A stretch of 64,000 bases of DNA, taken from the NCBI RefSeq assembly GCF_036227105.1, contig NZ_CP109434.1, positions 563,001-627,000 of the forward strand, read 5' to 3'. The stretch is from Amycolatopsis sp. NBC_01488 (GTDB lineage Bacteria; Actinomycetota; Actinomycetes; Mycobacteriales; Pseudonocardiaceae). This document shows positions 22,265-29,847 of the stretch, in pieces. How positions within the stretch are numbered: position 1 is the stretch's first letter; each line of letters begins with the position of its first letter. The notes beneath the pieces were generated by a model. The model did not search any database. It was not told where the DNA came from and saw nothing but the letters and a program-made list of their open reading frames with translations. Both the position numbers and the translations under genes were made by a program.

Positions 22265-23313
22265 GCGTCTCGACGCCCGAGCAGAAGGACATCCAGGAAG
22301 CGCCGGACGCTGCGTTCGGCAAGCGGCCGCTGGGCAAGCGCCTGGTCGAGGCCAACACGTTCTGGATCGGGCTGGTCCTGGTCGCCCTGGTCATCCTGTT
22401 CAGCGTGATCGCGCCGGACAGCTTCCCGACGCTGTTCACCTTCCAGACCCTGTTCATCGAGTCCTCGGTCCTGCTGATCCTTTCGGTCGGCATGACGTTC
22501 GTGATCATCACCGCGGGCATCGACCTCTCGGTCGGCTCGGTGCTGATCCTCGCGGGCATGGCCGGCGGCAAGACGATGGAGGCGATGTCCGGCGGCGACG
22601 CGTCGAAGGCCGGCTGGGGCGTGATCGTCGTCGGGCTCGTGGTCGCGGTGGTCACCGGCACGATCTGGGGCCTGATCAACGGCGCCCTCGTCGCGCTGGC
22701 GAAGCTTCCGCCGCTGATCGTCACGCTCGGCACGATGGGGGCCGCGCTGGCCACCGCCTACCTGTTCAACGGCGGTTCGGACCTGCGCACCGTGCCGGCC
22801 GTGCTCACCCAGACGCTGGGCTACGGCACTTCGTTCGGCGTGGTGCCGAACCTGGTGATCGTGGCGATCGTGATCACCGTCATCGGCGCCTGGTTGCTGC
22901 GGACGACGAAGTTCGGCCGGTACACCTTCGCCGTCGGCTCGAACGCCGAAGGCGCGCGCCGGGTGGGTATCGGCGTCACCGCCCACCTGCTGAAGGTGTA
23001 CACGCTCACCGGCTTCCTGGCCGGGCTCGCCGGCTTCCTTTCGCTGGCCTACTACAACTCGACGACCATCTCCGGGCACACCACCGACAACCTCAACGCC
23101 ATCACCGCGGTCGTGATGGGCGGCACCAGCCTCTTCGGTGGTGTCGGCACGATCCTGGGCACGGTGATCGGGGTGTTCATCCCCGCCGTGCTGCGCAAGG
23201 GCTTCACCATCATCCACGTCCAGGACTTCTGGCAGCTGTTCATCGTCAGCTGGGTCCTGATCGCCGCGGTCTGGTTCGACCAGCGCCGCCGCCGTCGCCG
23301 CAACTCCCGCTGA
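22261..23313 (+). CDS. Sugar ABC transporter permease (RbsC/FrcC type)
   Basis: 350 residues with about nine hydrophobic segments, e.g. FWIGLVLVALVILFSVIAP and SVLLILSVGMTFVIITAGID. The family hallmark GIDLSVGSVLILAGMAGG and the EAA-like loop (NAEGARRVGIGVTAHLLKV) are present. The protein ends in a run of Arg residues. It forms the channel of a carbohydrate uptake (CUT2-type) system with the ATPase before it and the binding lipoprotein after it. Confidence 0.92.
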   Translation: MSVSTPEQKDIQEAPDAAFGKRPLGKRLVEANTFWIGLVLVALVILFSVIAPDSFPTLFTFQTLFIESSVLLILSVGMTFVIITAGIDLSVGSVLILAGMAGGKTMEAMSGGDASKAGWGVIVVGLVVAVVTGTIWGLINGALVALAKLPPLIVTLGTMGAALATAYLFNGGSDLRTVPAVLTQTLGYGTSFGVVPNLVIVAIVITVIGAWLLRTTKFGRYTFAVGSNAEGARRVGIGVTAHLLKVYTLTGFLAGLAGFLSLAYYNSTTISGHTTDNLNAITAVVMGGTSLFGGVGTILGTVIGVFIPAVLRKGFTIIHVQDFWQLFIVSWVLIAAVWFDQRRRRRRNSR

Positions 23314-23345
23314 GTTCCCCCCGAGTACAAAGAGGTGCTTGTGTC

Positions 23346-24341
23346 ATGAACCTTTCCCAGACTCTCCTGGCCGTCGGCGCACTGGCGTCGGCCGCCGCCC
23401 TGCTCACCGCGTGCAGCTCCGGCACGGTCGGGCAGACCGGGTCCGGTACCTCCGCCCAGCCGGTGGGCGGCAAGAAGCTGGCGCTGATCCCGGGTGTGCA
23501 GGCCGAGCCGTTCTACATCTCGCTGCAGTGCGGCGCGCAAGCCGAGGCGAAGAAGCTCGGCTACGAGCTGACCACGCAGGCGCCGCAGAAGTTCGACGCT
23601 CCCCTGCAGACCCAGCTGGTCAACGCCCTCGGCTCCAACCCGCCGGCGGCGCTGCTCATCGCGCCGACCGACGACACGGCGATGCTCGCGCCGATCCAGC
23701 AGGTGAAGTCGCGCGGCTCGAAGATCGTCGAAGTCGACACCGCGCTCAAGGACACGAGCGTGGCGGTGTCGTCGGTCTCGTCGGACAACGCCGCGGGCGG
23801 GAAGCTCGCCGCCCAGACGATGGCGAAGCTCGCGAACGGCAAGTCCGGCTCGGTGCTGGTGCTCGACACGATCGCCGGCACGTCCACGACGGCCGCGCGC
23901 GCCAAGGGCTTCGAGGACGAGCTGAAGAACACGCCGAACCTGAAGTCGGCCGGCATCCAGTTCACGCAGAACGAGCCGGAGCAGGCCGCGGCCAAGGTGA
24001 CGGCGGCGCTGTCCTCGACCCCGGACCTCATCGGCGTCTTCGCGACCAACCTCAACACCGGTGAAGGCGCGGCGACCGGCCTGCGCAACAGCGGCAAGGT
24101 CGGCACGGTCAACCTGATCGGCTTCGACGCCAGCCCGGCCGAGGTCGAAGGCCTCAAGAACGGTCAGTACCAGGCCCTGATCGCGCAGGACCCGGCGTCG
24201 ATCGGCACCCAGGGCGTCGACCAGGCCGTGGCCGCGATCGAAGGCAAGCCGGTGACGCGGAACCTGACCGCGCAGCTGCACTCCATCACCAAGGCGGACA
24301 TGGACGCCAACTCGCAGTATTTCTACAAGCAGTCCTGCTGA
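23346..24341 (+). CDS. Sugar-binding lipoprotein of the ABC importer
   Basis: 331 residues. Lipoprotein signal with lipobox LLTACSSG (Cys22 region) and a flexible Gly/Ser/Thr spacer, then a type I periplasmic-binding fold: LIPGVQAEPFYISLQCGAQ, the Asp-containing binding segments, FATNLNTGEGAATGLRNSGK and NLIGFDASPAEVEGLKNGQY. Such CUT2 binding proteins deliver monosaccharides such as ribose, fructose, galactose or mannose. The GH92 and isomerase neighbours favour mannose or a manno-oligosaccharide. Last gene of the operon; a palindromic terminator follows. Confidence 0.9.
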   Translation: MNLSQTLLAVGALASAAALLTACSSGTVGQTGSGTSAQPVGGKKLALIPGVQAEPFYISLQCGAQAEAKKLGYELTTQAPQKFDAPLQTQLVNALGSNPPAALLIAPTDDTAMLAPIQQVKSRGSKIVEVDTALKDTSVAVSSVSSDNAAGGKLAAQTMAKLANGKSGSVLVLDTIAGTSTTAARAKGFEDELKNTPNLKSAGIQFTQNEPEQAAAKVTAALSSTPDLIGVFATNLNTGEGAATGLRNSGKVGTVNLIGFDASPAEVEGLKNGQYQALIAQDPASIGTQGVDQAVAAIEGKPVTRNLTAQLHSITKADMDANSQYFYKQSC

Positions 24342-24357
24342 CCCGTCCGTCAGAGCC

Positions 24358-24385
24358 CTGCGGGGAGTGCGCGCACTCCCCGCAG
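24358..24385. terminator. Palindromic terminator of the sugar operon
   Basis: A 28-bp perfect palindrome whose half is CTGCGGGGAGTGCG, 17 bp after the binding-protein stop codon. It can form a 12-13-bp stem. Confidence 0.65.
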
Positions 24386-24501
24386 AGTTCTGACCAGCTG
24401 TTTCACCTCCGGTGAACGGACGCTGCCGGTCACCGCGGTGGGAGAACCGCTCACCGCACGAGCCGTTCCCCCGGCCGGGTGGTCGGCGTCACACTCATCT
24501 G

Positions 24502-24522
24502 CACATGCATTTACACATGCAT
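24502..24522. repeat. Direct repeat CACATGCAT, 12-bp period
   Basis: CACATGCAT at 24502-24510 and 24514-24522, each containing the palindrome ATGCAT, 19 bp before the ATG of the cyclase-like gene. The even 12-bp spacing looks like a regulator site, but no regulator is known. Confidence 0.4.
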
Positions 24523-24540
24523 GATCGCAGGGAGGGTGCG

Positions 24541-25248
24541 ATGAACTACGAACGATCGGCCGTGCACCGGACGATCTTCGCCGTGGACGTCGAGGGCTAC
24601 GGCGATCAGCGCAGGACCACACCGAACCGCTTGGCGTTGCGCGACGGGCTGTACCGCTCGCTCTGCCGGGCGTTCGACGACGCGGGCGTTCCCTGGACGG
24701 CCTGCCGGAGGGAGGACTGTGGCGACGGCGTCTTCGTCCTCGCCCCGCCGGAGATCCCGAAGGGGCCCTTCGTCGAGTTCCTGCCCAACGCGCTCGCCGT
24801 GGCGCTGCACCGGCACAACCTGACCCACCACGCCGGGGCCCGCATCCGGCTCCGGATGGCGCTGCACGCGGGTGAAGTCGCCTACGACGACCACGGCGTC
24901 ACCGCGCCGGCGATCAACCACGCGTTCCGGCTCCTGGACGCGGCGCCGCTGAAGGAGGCGCTCAAGGCGTCGCCCGGCGTGCTCGGGCTGATCACGTCGG
25001 CGTGGTTCTTCGACGAGGTCGTCCGGCACAGCGAGGGCCTCGACCCCACGACGTTCCGGCCGGTCCCGGTGGCGGTCAAGGAGACCCGCACGACCGGCTG
25101 GATCTCGCTGCCGGACCGGCCGTACCCCGCCGACGCGAGCCTGCTGGTCCCGGACCGCGTCCCGGTCACGGCGATCGACGACTACCGCGCCTGGCGCCGG
25201 TTCCGCCGCCACGCCCAGGTGCTGGCCGACCGGGAGGACCCCGCGTAG
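24541..25248 (+). CDS. Stand-alone class III nucleotide-cyclase-fold protein
   Basis: 235 residues. The pattern fits a cyclase-homology domain: RTIFAVDVEGYGDQ holds a first metal-type Asp, DCGDGVFVLAPPEIPKG a second Asp hairpin, and RLRMALHAGEVAYDDHGVTA plus INHAFRLLDAAPL the C-terminal core. The usual substrate-selecting Lys/Asp positions are not obvious, so activity is uncertain. Proteins of this type are common in actinomycetes, often near signalling or conflict genes. It is single, with GGGAGG 8 bp upstream of the ATG and CACATGCAT repeats in its promoter region. No transmembrane segment. Confidence 0.55.
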   Translation: MNYERSAVHRTIFAVDVEGYGDQRRTTPNRLALRDGLYRSLCRAFDDAGVPWTACRREDCGDGVFVLAPPEIPKGPFVEFLPNALAVALHRHNLTHHAGARIRLRMALHAGEVAYDDHGVTAPAINHAFRLLDAAPLKEALKASPGVLGLITSAWFFDEVVRHSEGLDPTTFRPVPVAVKETRTTGWISLPDRPYPADASLLVPDRVPVTAIDDYRAWRRFRRHAQVLADREDPA

Positions 25249-25293
25249 CCGTAGGATCTGGTGCCCTGGACACCGTCGCCGAGGGGAGGCCCG

Positions 25294-26346
25294 ATGACCG
25301 TGCACCTGCGCCCGGCGTCCCGCGCCGACCCGCTGCCGGTGCTCGCCGCCGCCCGCCGGATCACCGACGACCTGCGCGACGGCCTGTCGGGCACCCGCGC
25401 CCGCCGCGCCGCGCACGGCCTGCGGCGGCTCTTCGGCTTCCCGGGCCTCGGCCTCACCGACCTGTCCGGTTCGCTGCTGTGGTCGGGGCGGCCGGGGCCG
25501 GACGCGGTCGTCGCCACGGTGCTCGACGGCGTCCTCCACACCGAGGAACCCGGCTCCGCGCCGGACGTCCTGGCGCTGCCGCTGCACGTCCGCGACGAGC
25601 TGGCCGGGGCGCTGCTGGTCGTCGGCGACGTCCGGGACGCGATCGCGGCCCAGGCCGCGGACCTCGTCGTGCAGGCACTGGAACGCTGGCGCCTCGAGGC
25701 GTCGGCGGAACAGGCGGCGCAGGCCGAGCTGCGGGCGCTGCGGGCGGAGATGTCGCCGCACTTCGTCTACAACGCGCTGACCGTCATCGCGTCGCTGGTG
25801 CGCTCGGATCCCGATCGCGCCCGCGACCTGATGCTCGACTTCGCCGACTACACGCGCTACAGCCTCGCGCGGCACGGCGAGTACACGGTGGTCGCCGAGG
25901 AGTTCCGCGCGATCGAGACGTACCTGGCGCTGCAGCGCGCGGTGCTCGGCGAACGGCTGCGCGTCCAGGTGCGGGTCGCGCCGGAGATCCTCGCCGTCGC
26001 CGTGCCGTACCTGGTGCTGGAACCGTTGGTGGAGAACGCGATCCGGCACGGCATCGAGCCGCGGTCGGGCACCGGGCTGGTCCAGGTGCACGGCCAGGCG
26101 GAAGGGAACGACTGCGTGATCTTCGTCGAGGACGACGGGGTCGGCATGGACCCGAAGCGCGCGGCGGACCTCCTGGCCGGACGCACCGGCGAGGACGACC
26201 CGGCCGGGCTCGGACTGGCCAATGTGGACAGACGGCTCCGGGACGTCTACGGCGCCTGGTACGGGCTGACCGTCGAGACCGAGGTCGGCGCCGGGACCCG
26301 CGTGGTCGTGCGGGTGCCGCGGTTCCAGCCGGGGGTGCTGCCGTGA
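25294..26346 (+). CDS. LytS-type sensor histidine kinase
   Basis: 350 residues from ATG 25294, preceded by GAGGGGAGG. Residues ~45-140 form a GAF-like sensor without membrane helices (LGLTDLSGSLLWSG). The HisKA_5 phosphoacceptor box is ALRAEMSPHFVYNALTVIAS, and the ATP domain has LEPLVENAIRHGIEP (N-box) and GVGMDPKRAADLL with GLGLANVDRRL. It overlaps the response regulator by GTGA. A soluble sensor suggests an internal metabolite cue. The downstream symporters are its likely targets. Confidence 0.9.
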   Translation: MTVHLRPASRADPLPVLAAARRITDDLRDGLSGTRARRAAHGLRRLFGFPGLGLTDLSGSLLWSGRPGPDAVVATVLDGVLHTEEPGSAPDVLALPLHVRDELAGALLVVGDVRDAIAAQAADLVVQALERWRLEASAEQAAQAELRALRAEMSPHFVYNALTVIASLVRSDPDRARDLMLDFADYTRYSLARHGEYTVVAEEFRAIETYLALQRAVLGERLRVQVRVAPEILAVAVPYLVLEPLVENAIRHGIEPRSGTGLVQVHGQAEGNDCVIFVEDDGVGMDPKRAADLLAGRTGEDDPAGLGLANVDRRLRDVYGAWYGLTVETEVGAGTRVVVRVPRFQPGVLP

Positions 26347-27098
26347 CCGGGCTGCGCGTCCTGGCCGTCGACGACCTCGCGCCCGCGTTGGACGAGCTGT
26401 GCCGCATGCTGCGCGAAGCGCCCGAAGTCGGCGAAGTCGTCGGCGCGGCTGATGCGCTGAAGGCGTTGAGGCTGCTTCAGGCCGACCGCTTCGACGCGGT
26501 GTTCTTGGATATTTCGATGCCCGGCCTCGACGGTCTCGAACTGGCGTCGCTGCTGGCGAAGCTGAGCGAGCCGCCGGTGATCGTGTTCGTCACGGCACAC
26601 GACGGCCACGCGGTGACGGCGTACGGCATCGGCGCGGTGGACTACCTGCTCAAGCCGGTGCGTGCCGAACGGCTTTCGGCCGCCTTGGCGAAGGTGACCC
26701 GGATGGCGACGCCCTCGTCACGCTCGACGCCGGACGCGATGGCCGCCCTCCCGGTCGAGTCGGGCGGCCGCACCAGGTACGTCCGCCGCGACGACGTGTT
26801 GTTCGTCGAAGCCCACGGCGACTACGTCCGCCTGCACACGCGCGGCGGCGTACACCTGGTGCGGATGCCGATCTCGCGGCTCGAGGAGTACTGGGAGGGC
26901 ACCGGGTTCAGCCGGGTGCACCGCGGGTTCCTGCTGGCGGTGGGAGCGGTACTGGAGCTGCGCAGCGACAGCGCGGGCGGCCTCCTGGCCCACACCGAGG
27001 CGGGCGACGTCCCGGTCAGCCGTCGCCACGCACGCGACCTCCGCGACCGGCTGCTGGAAGCCGCCCAGCGCGGTCAGCTCGGGCCAGGCGCGCGATGA
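26343..27098 (+). CDS. LytTR-family response regulator
   Basis: 251 residues from GTG 26343. The receiver domain has the acidic pair LAVDDLAP, the phospho-acceptor Asp in FDAVFLDISMPGLDG, and the conserved Lys in DYLLKPVRAERL. Residues ~150-245 are a LytTR DNA-binding domain (VRRDDVLFVEAHGDYVRLHT, GFSRVHRGFLLAVGAV). It is encoded with its LytS-type kinase. LytS/LytTR pairs next to acetate or pyruvate transporters commonly control those transporters; this is the expected role here. Confidence 0.92.
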   Translation: MTGLRVLAVDDLAPALDELCRMLREAPEVGEVVGAADALKALRLLQADRFDAVFLDISMPGLDGLELASLLAKLSEPPVIVFVTAHDGHAVTAYGIGAVDYLLKPVRAERLSAALAKVTRMATPSSRSTPDAMAALPVESGGRTRYVRRDDVLFVEAHGDYVRLHTRGGVHLVRMPISRLEEYWEGTGFSRVHRGFLLAVGAVLELRSDSAGGLLAHTEAGDVPVSRRHARDLRDRLLEAAQRGQLGPGAR

Positions 27099-27358
27099 AC
27101 CGCGTCGAGCCGCCTGCCCCCGTCGGCAAGGCCTCGCGACGGGACGTCCGGCCCGGCACGTCGATCACCTGCACCCAACCTGGCCAAGCCACCCACCTCC
27201 GGCCAGGCCCGCCGGTTCGCCGCACCCAACCAGCCCAGGCTGGCCGCCCCGGCGCGTCGATCACTCGCACTCAACCTCGCCAAGCCACCCCGCCCCGGCC
27301 GCCGATCACGCGCACCGCGCCTCGCCAAGCCACCCACCCCGGGCCGGACCGGCGATGA
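27095..27358 (+). CDS. Repeat-containing ORF bounded by ATGA overlaps (doubtful gene)
   Basis: 87 codons made of about four imperfect 40-50-bp units that read SITxTQPxQAT. It overlaps the LytTR stop by ATGA and the next start by ATGA, which argues for translation. Against this, third codon positions carry more A/T (CAA, CCT, CCA, ACT) than neighbouring genes, and the product is low complexity. The sequences before both ATGA junctions are similar (GGGCCAGGCGCGCGATGA and GGGCCGGACCGGCGATGA), as if the repeat tract had expanded at the junction and copied it. No known domain. Confidence 0.35.
   Translation: MNRVEPPAPVGKASRRDVRPGTSITCTQPGQATHLRPGPPVRRTQPAQAGRPGASITRTQPRQATPPRPPITRTAPRQATHPGPDRR
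27148..27345. repeat. Tandem imperfect 40-50-bp repeats
   Basis: About four units, beginning at CGTCGATCACCTGCACC, GGTTCGCCGCACCC, CGTCGATCACTCGCACTC and CCGATCACGCGCACC. Each has a second part CCAAGCCACC or close to it. They lie within the doubtful ORF 27095-27358. Confidence 0.6.
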
Positions 27359-27705
27359 GCAAGATCCGCCGCGTCGCCGTGACCAGCCCGCAAACCCGGC
27401 TCGCCCACGCCCGGCGGCGGTCCCGCCACCGCTGGCGCCAGCCGCGCCTTCCCGCGGGCGACACCCAGCGCGCCACCGCCCTCTACCGCGCGCAGCGCCG
27501 TCACGGCATTCCCGCCCTCGTCCTGATGTTCGCGCTCCTCCTCGGCCTGCCCGGCGTCTTCGCGCTCTTCCCCGGCCTGGACAGCGTGCGGCTGCTGGGC
27601 ATCCCGGTGTCCTGGCTGATGATCGCGGTCCTCCCCTACCCGGCGATGGCGCTGCTCGCCCGCTGGCAGCTGCGCCGCGCCGAACGCCTCGAGGACGACG
27701 ACTGA
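27355..27705 (+). CDS. Small two-helix membrane protein paired with SSS symporter
   Basis: 116 residues. A basic N-terminal half (RRVAVTSPQTRLAHARRRSRHR) is followed by two hydrophobic helices, IPALVLMFALLLGLPGVFAL and VSWLMIAVLPYPAMALLARW, ending in an acidic tail LEDDD. Its stop overlaps the symporter ATG (TGATG). The layout mirrors the DUF485 protein before the second symporter, and it is probably the equivalent accessory subunit for the first. Family name not recognised with confidence. Confidence 0.7.
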   Translation: MSKIRRVAVTSPQTRLAHARRRSRHRWRQPRLPAGDTQRATALYRAQRRHGIPALVLMFALLLGLPGVFALFPGLDSVRLLGIPVSWLMIAVLPYPAMALLARWQLRRAERLEDDD

Positions 27706-29429
27706 TGGGCGTCGCGCTCGCCGTCGCGCCGGTCGTGCTCGTGACGCTGCTGATCGGCGTCCGCGGGGTCGCCGCGATGCGGACGACGTCGGACTTCCTG
27801 GTGGCGTCCCGGCGGATCTCGCCGCTGGTGAACTCGGCCGCCGTCTCGGGCGAATACCTGTCGGCGGCGTCGTTCCTCGGCGTGGCCGGGCTCGTCGTCA
27901 AGGACGGCATCGGGGCGCTCTGGTACCCGGTCGGCTTCACCGCCGGCTACATCGCGATGCTCGTGCTCGTCGCCGCCCCGATGCGGCGCTCGGGCGCGCT
28001 GACCGTCCCCGACTTCGCCGAAGCCCGGCTCAACTCCCCCGCGCTGCGCCGCCTGGCCGCGGTGGTCGTCCTGGTGATCGGCACGATCTACGTCGTCCCG
28101 CAGTTCCGCACCGCCGGTCTCGTGCTCACCGCGGTGGGCCACACGCCGTACTGGGTCGGCGTGGTGCTGGCCGGCGCCGCGGTCAGCGTCACCCTCGCAC
28201 TCGGCGGGATGCGCGCCGCGACGTACGTGCAGGCGTTCCAGTTCGTGCTGAAGCTGCTCTTGTTCCTGGTCCCCGCGATCTGGCTCGTCCTGCAAGCGGG
28301 CGCGGTCAACCGGACCGACGCGCTCAACCCGGTCGAGTTCACCCACTTCGACCGCGAGACGCCGGTGCGGTTCGAAGTCGAGGTCACGATGGAGATCCGC
28401 GAGCCGACGCCGGTGCGCGTCAACGGCGTCGCGGAAACCCTGCCACCGGGCGAGTTCACCGCGCGCAGCCAGGACGACGTCGTGTTCGGTGCGGGCACGG
28501 CGGTCCCGGCGGTCCGCGGCGGCGCCCCGCTCGGCGGCGCCGACTGGCAGCGGCCGCTGCTCGACCTCGGCGACCAGGGCTACCCGCTGCTCGGCACCTG
28601 GTCCGTGCTCATCGCGACCATGCTCGGCACGATGGGCCTGCCGCACGTGCTCATGCGCTTCCACACCAGCCCCGACGGCCGCGCCGCGCGCCGCACCGCC
28701 GCGATCACCGTCACGCTGCTCGGCGTCTTCTACCTCTTCCCCGGGGTCTACGGCGTCCTCGGCCGCGTCCTCGTGCCGGGGCTCTACCTTTCCGGTGCGA
28801 CGGACACGGTCGTCGTCGCGCTGCCGTACCAAGTGGACAGTGGCTGGGCCGGCGGCCTGTTCACGGCGTTGCTGACCGCGGGCGCGTTCGCCGCGTTCCT
28901 GGCGACGTCGCTCGGCCTGCTGCTGGTGATGTCCGGCGCGATCGCGCACGACCTCGTGCCCGGCGGACTGCGGCGGCTGCGGTTCGCCGTGTTCGGCGTC
29001 GCCGGGATCATGGTGCTGCTCGCGCTGCGTTCGGCCGAACTGGACGCCGGGGTGCTCGTCACGTGGGGTTTCACCGTGGCCGCGTCGACGTTCTGCCCAC
29101 TGCTCGTGCTCGGCATCTGGTGGCCGCGGCTGACCGCGGCCGGCGGGATCGCCGGGGTGCTGACCGGGCTCGTCGCGTCGTCCGGCTCGATCCTGTTCGC
29201 CCTCGCCGGGCCGCCGCTGCACGGCTGGGTGGCGATCTTGGTGGAGCAACCGGCACCCTGGTCGGTACCGCTGGCGTTCGGCGCAATGGCGCTGGTCTCG
29301 CTGCGGGGCAGGCCGCCCGCCTGGTCGGCGTCGGCGATGCTGCGCCTGCACCTCGACGAGCCCCGTTCGACCGGACCCCGCGACCGTTCGTCAACCGTTC
29401 GTCGTCTGGCCCGGCTGTTGAGCCGCTGA
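27705..29429 (+). CDS. Sodium:solute symporter family protein (first, ActP-like)
   Basis: 574 residues with about 13 hydrophobic segments. SSS features are visible: TSDFLVASRRISPLVNSAAV, GEYLSAASFLGVAGLV in helix 2 (sodium-site region), MGLPHVLMRFHTSPDGRAAR and AAFLATSLGLLLVMSGAIAHD. A ~100-residue hydrophilic insert (about 205-295, DALNPVEFTHFDRETPVRFE onward) is longer than in the paralogue at 29844. The family imports acetate, pyruvate or other carboxylates. Coupled to the small membrane protein and downstream of LytS/LytTR. Confidence 0.88.
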   Translation: MGVALAVAPVVLVTLLIGVRGVAAMRTTSDFLVASRRISPLVNSAAVSGEYLSAASFLGVAGLVVKDGIGALWYPVGFTAGYIAMLVLVAAPMRRSGALTVPDFAEARLNSPALRRLAAVVVLVIGTIYVVPQFRTAGLVLTAVGHTPYWVGVVLAGAAVSVTLALGGMRAATYVQAFQFVLKLLLFLVPAIWLVLQAGAVNRTDALNPVEFTHFDRETPVRFEVEVTMEIREPTPVRVNGVAETLPPGEFTARSQDDVVFGAGTAVPAVRGGAPLGGADWQRPLLDLGDQGYPLLGTWSVLIATMLGTMGLPHVLMRFHTSPDGRAARRTAAITVTLLGVFYLFPGVYGVLGRVLVPGLYLSGATDTVVVALPYQVDSGWAGGLFTALLTAGAFAAFLATSLGLLLVMSGAIAHDLVPGGLRRLRFAVFGVAGIMVLLALRSAELDAGVLVTWGFTVAASTFCPLLVLGIWWPRLTAAGGIAGVLTGLVASSGSILFALAGPPLHGWVAILVEQPAPWSVPLAFGAMALVSLRGRPPAWSASAMLRLHLDEPRSTGPRDRSSTVRRLARLLSR

Positions 29430-29499
29430 ATCTTCACGCGGGACTCACACCTCCCTACGGTGGCGCAGGTCACTTTCCGCAACGTCGCAGGGAGCAGCG

Positions 29500-29847
29500 A
29501 TGAGCACGACGGAGACCGGCGGCCCCCCGGACACGTCCGAGACCATCTGGGATCGCGCGCACGAAAGCACCGAGTTCCGTGAGCTGCGCAGCCGCCTGCG
29601 CCGGTTCGTCTTCCCGATGACGGCGGTGTTCCTCCTCTGGTACCTGCTCTACGTGCTCCTCGCGGACTACGCGCACGGCTTCATGAGCACGAAGGTGTTC
29701 GGCAACATCAACGTCGGCCTGATCTTCGGCCTGCTGCAGTTCGTCTCGACGTTCGTGATCACCGGCCTCTACGTCCGGTACGCCAACCGGAAGCTCGACC
29801 CGGTCGCGGAGAAGATCCGTGACGACATCGAGAAGGAGCAGGCATGA
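29500..29847 (+). CDS. DUF485 membrane protein
   Basis: 115 residues with two hydrophobic helices, FPMTAVFLLWYLLYVLLADY and VGLIFGLLQFVSTFVITGLY, and the DUF485 closing signature YVRYANRKLDPVAEKIRDDI. AGGGAGCAGCG precedes the ATG. The stop overlaps the following actP-like gene by ATGA. DUF485 (YjcH) proteins accompany acetate permease ActP. Confidence 0.9.
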   Translation: MSTTETGGPPDTSETIWDRAHESTEFRELRSRLRRFVFPMTAVFLLWYLLYVLLADYAHGFMSTKVFGNINVGLIFGLLQFVSTFVITGLYVRYANRKLDPVAEKIRDDIEKEQA

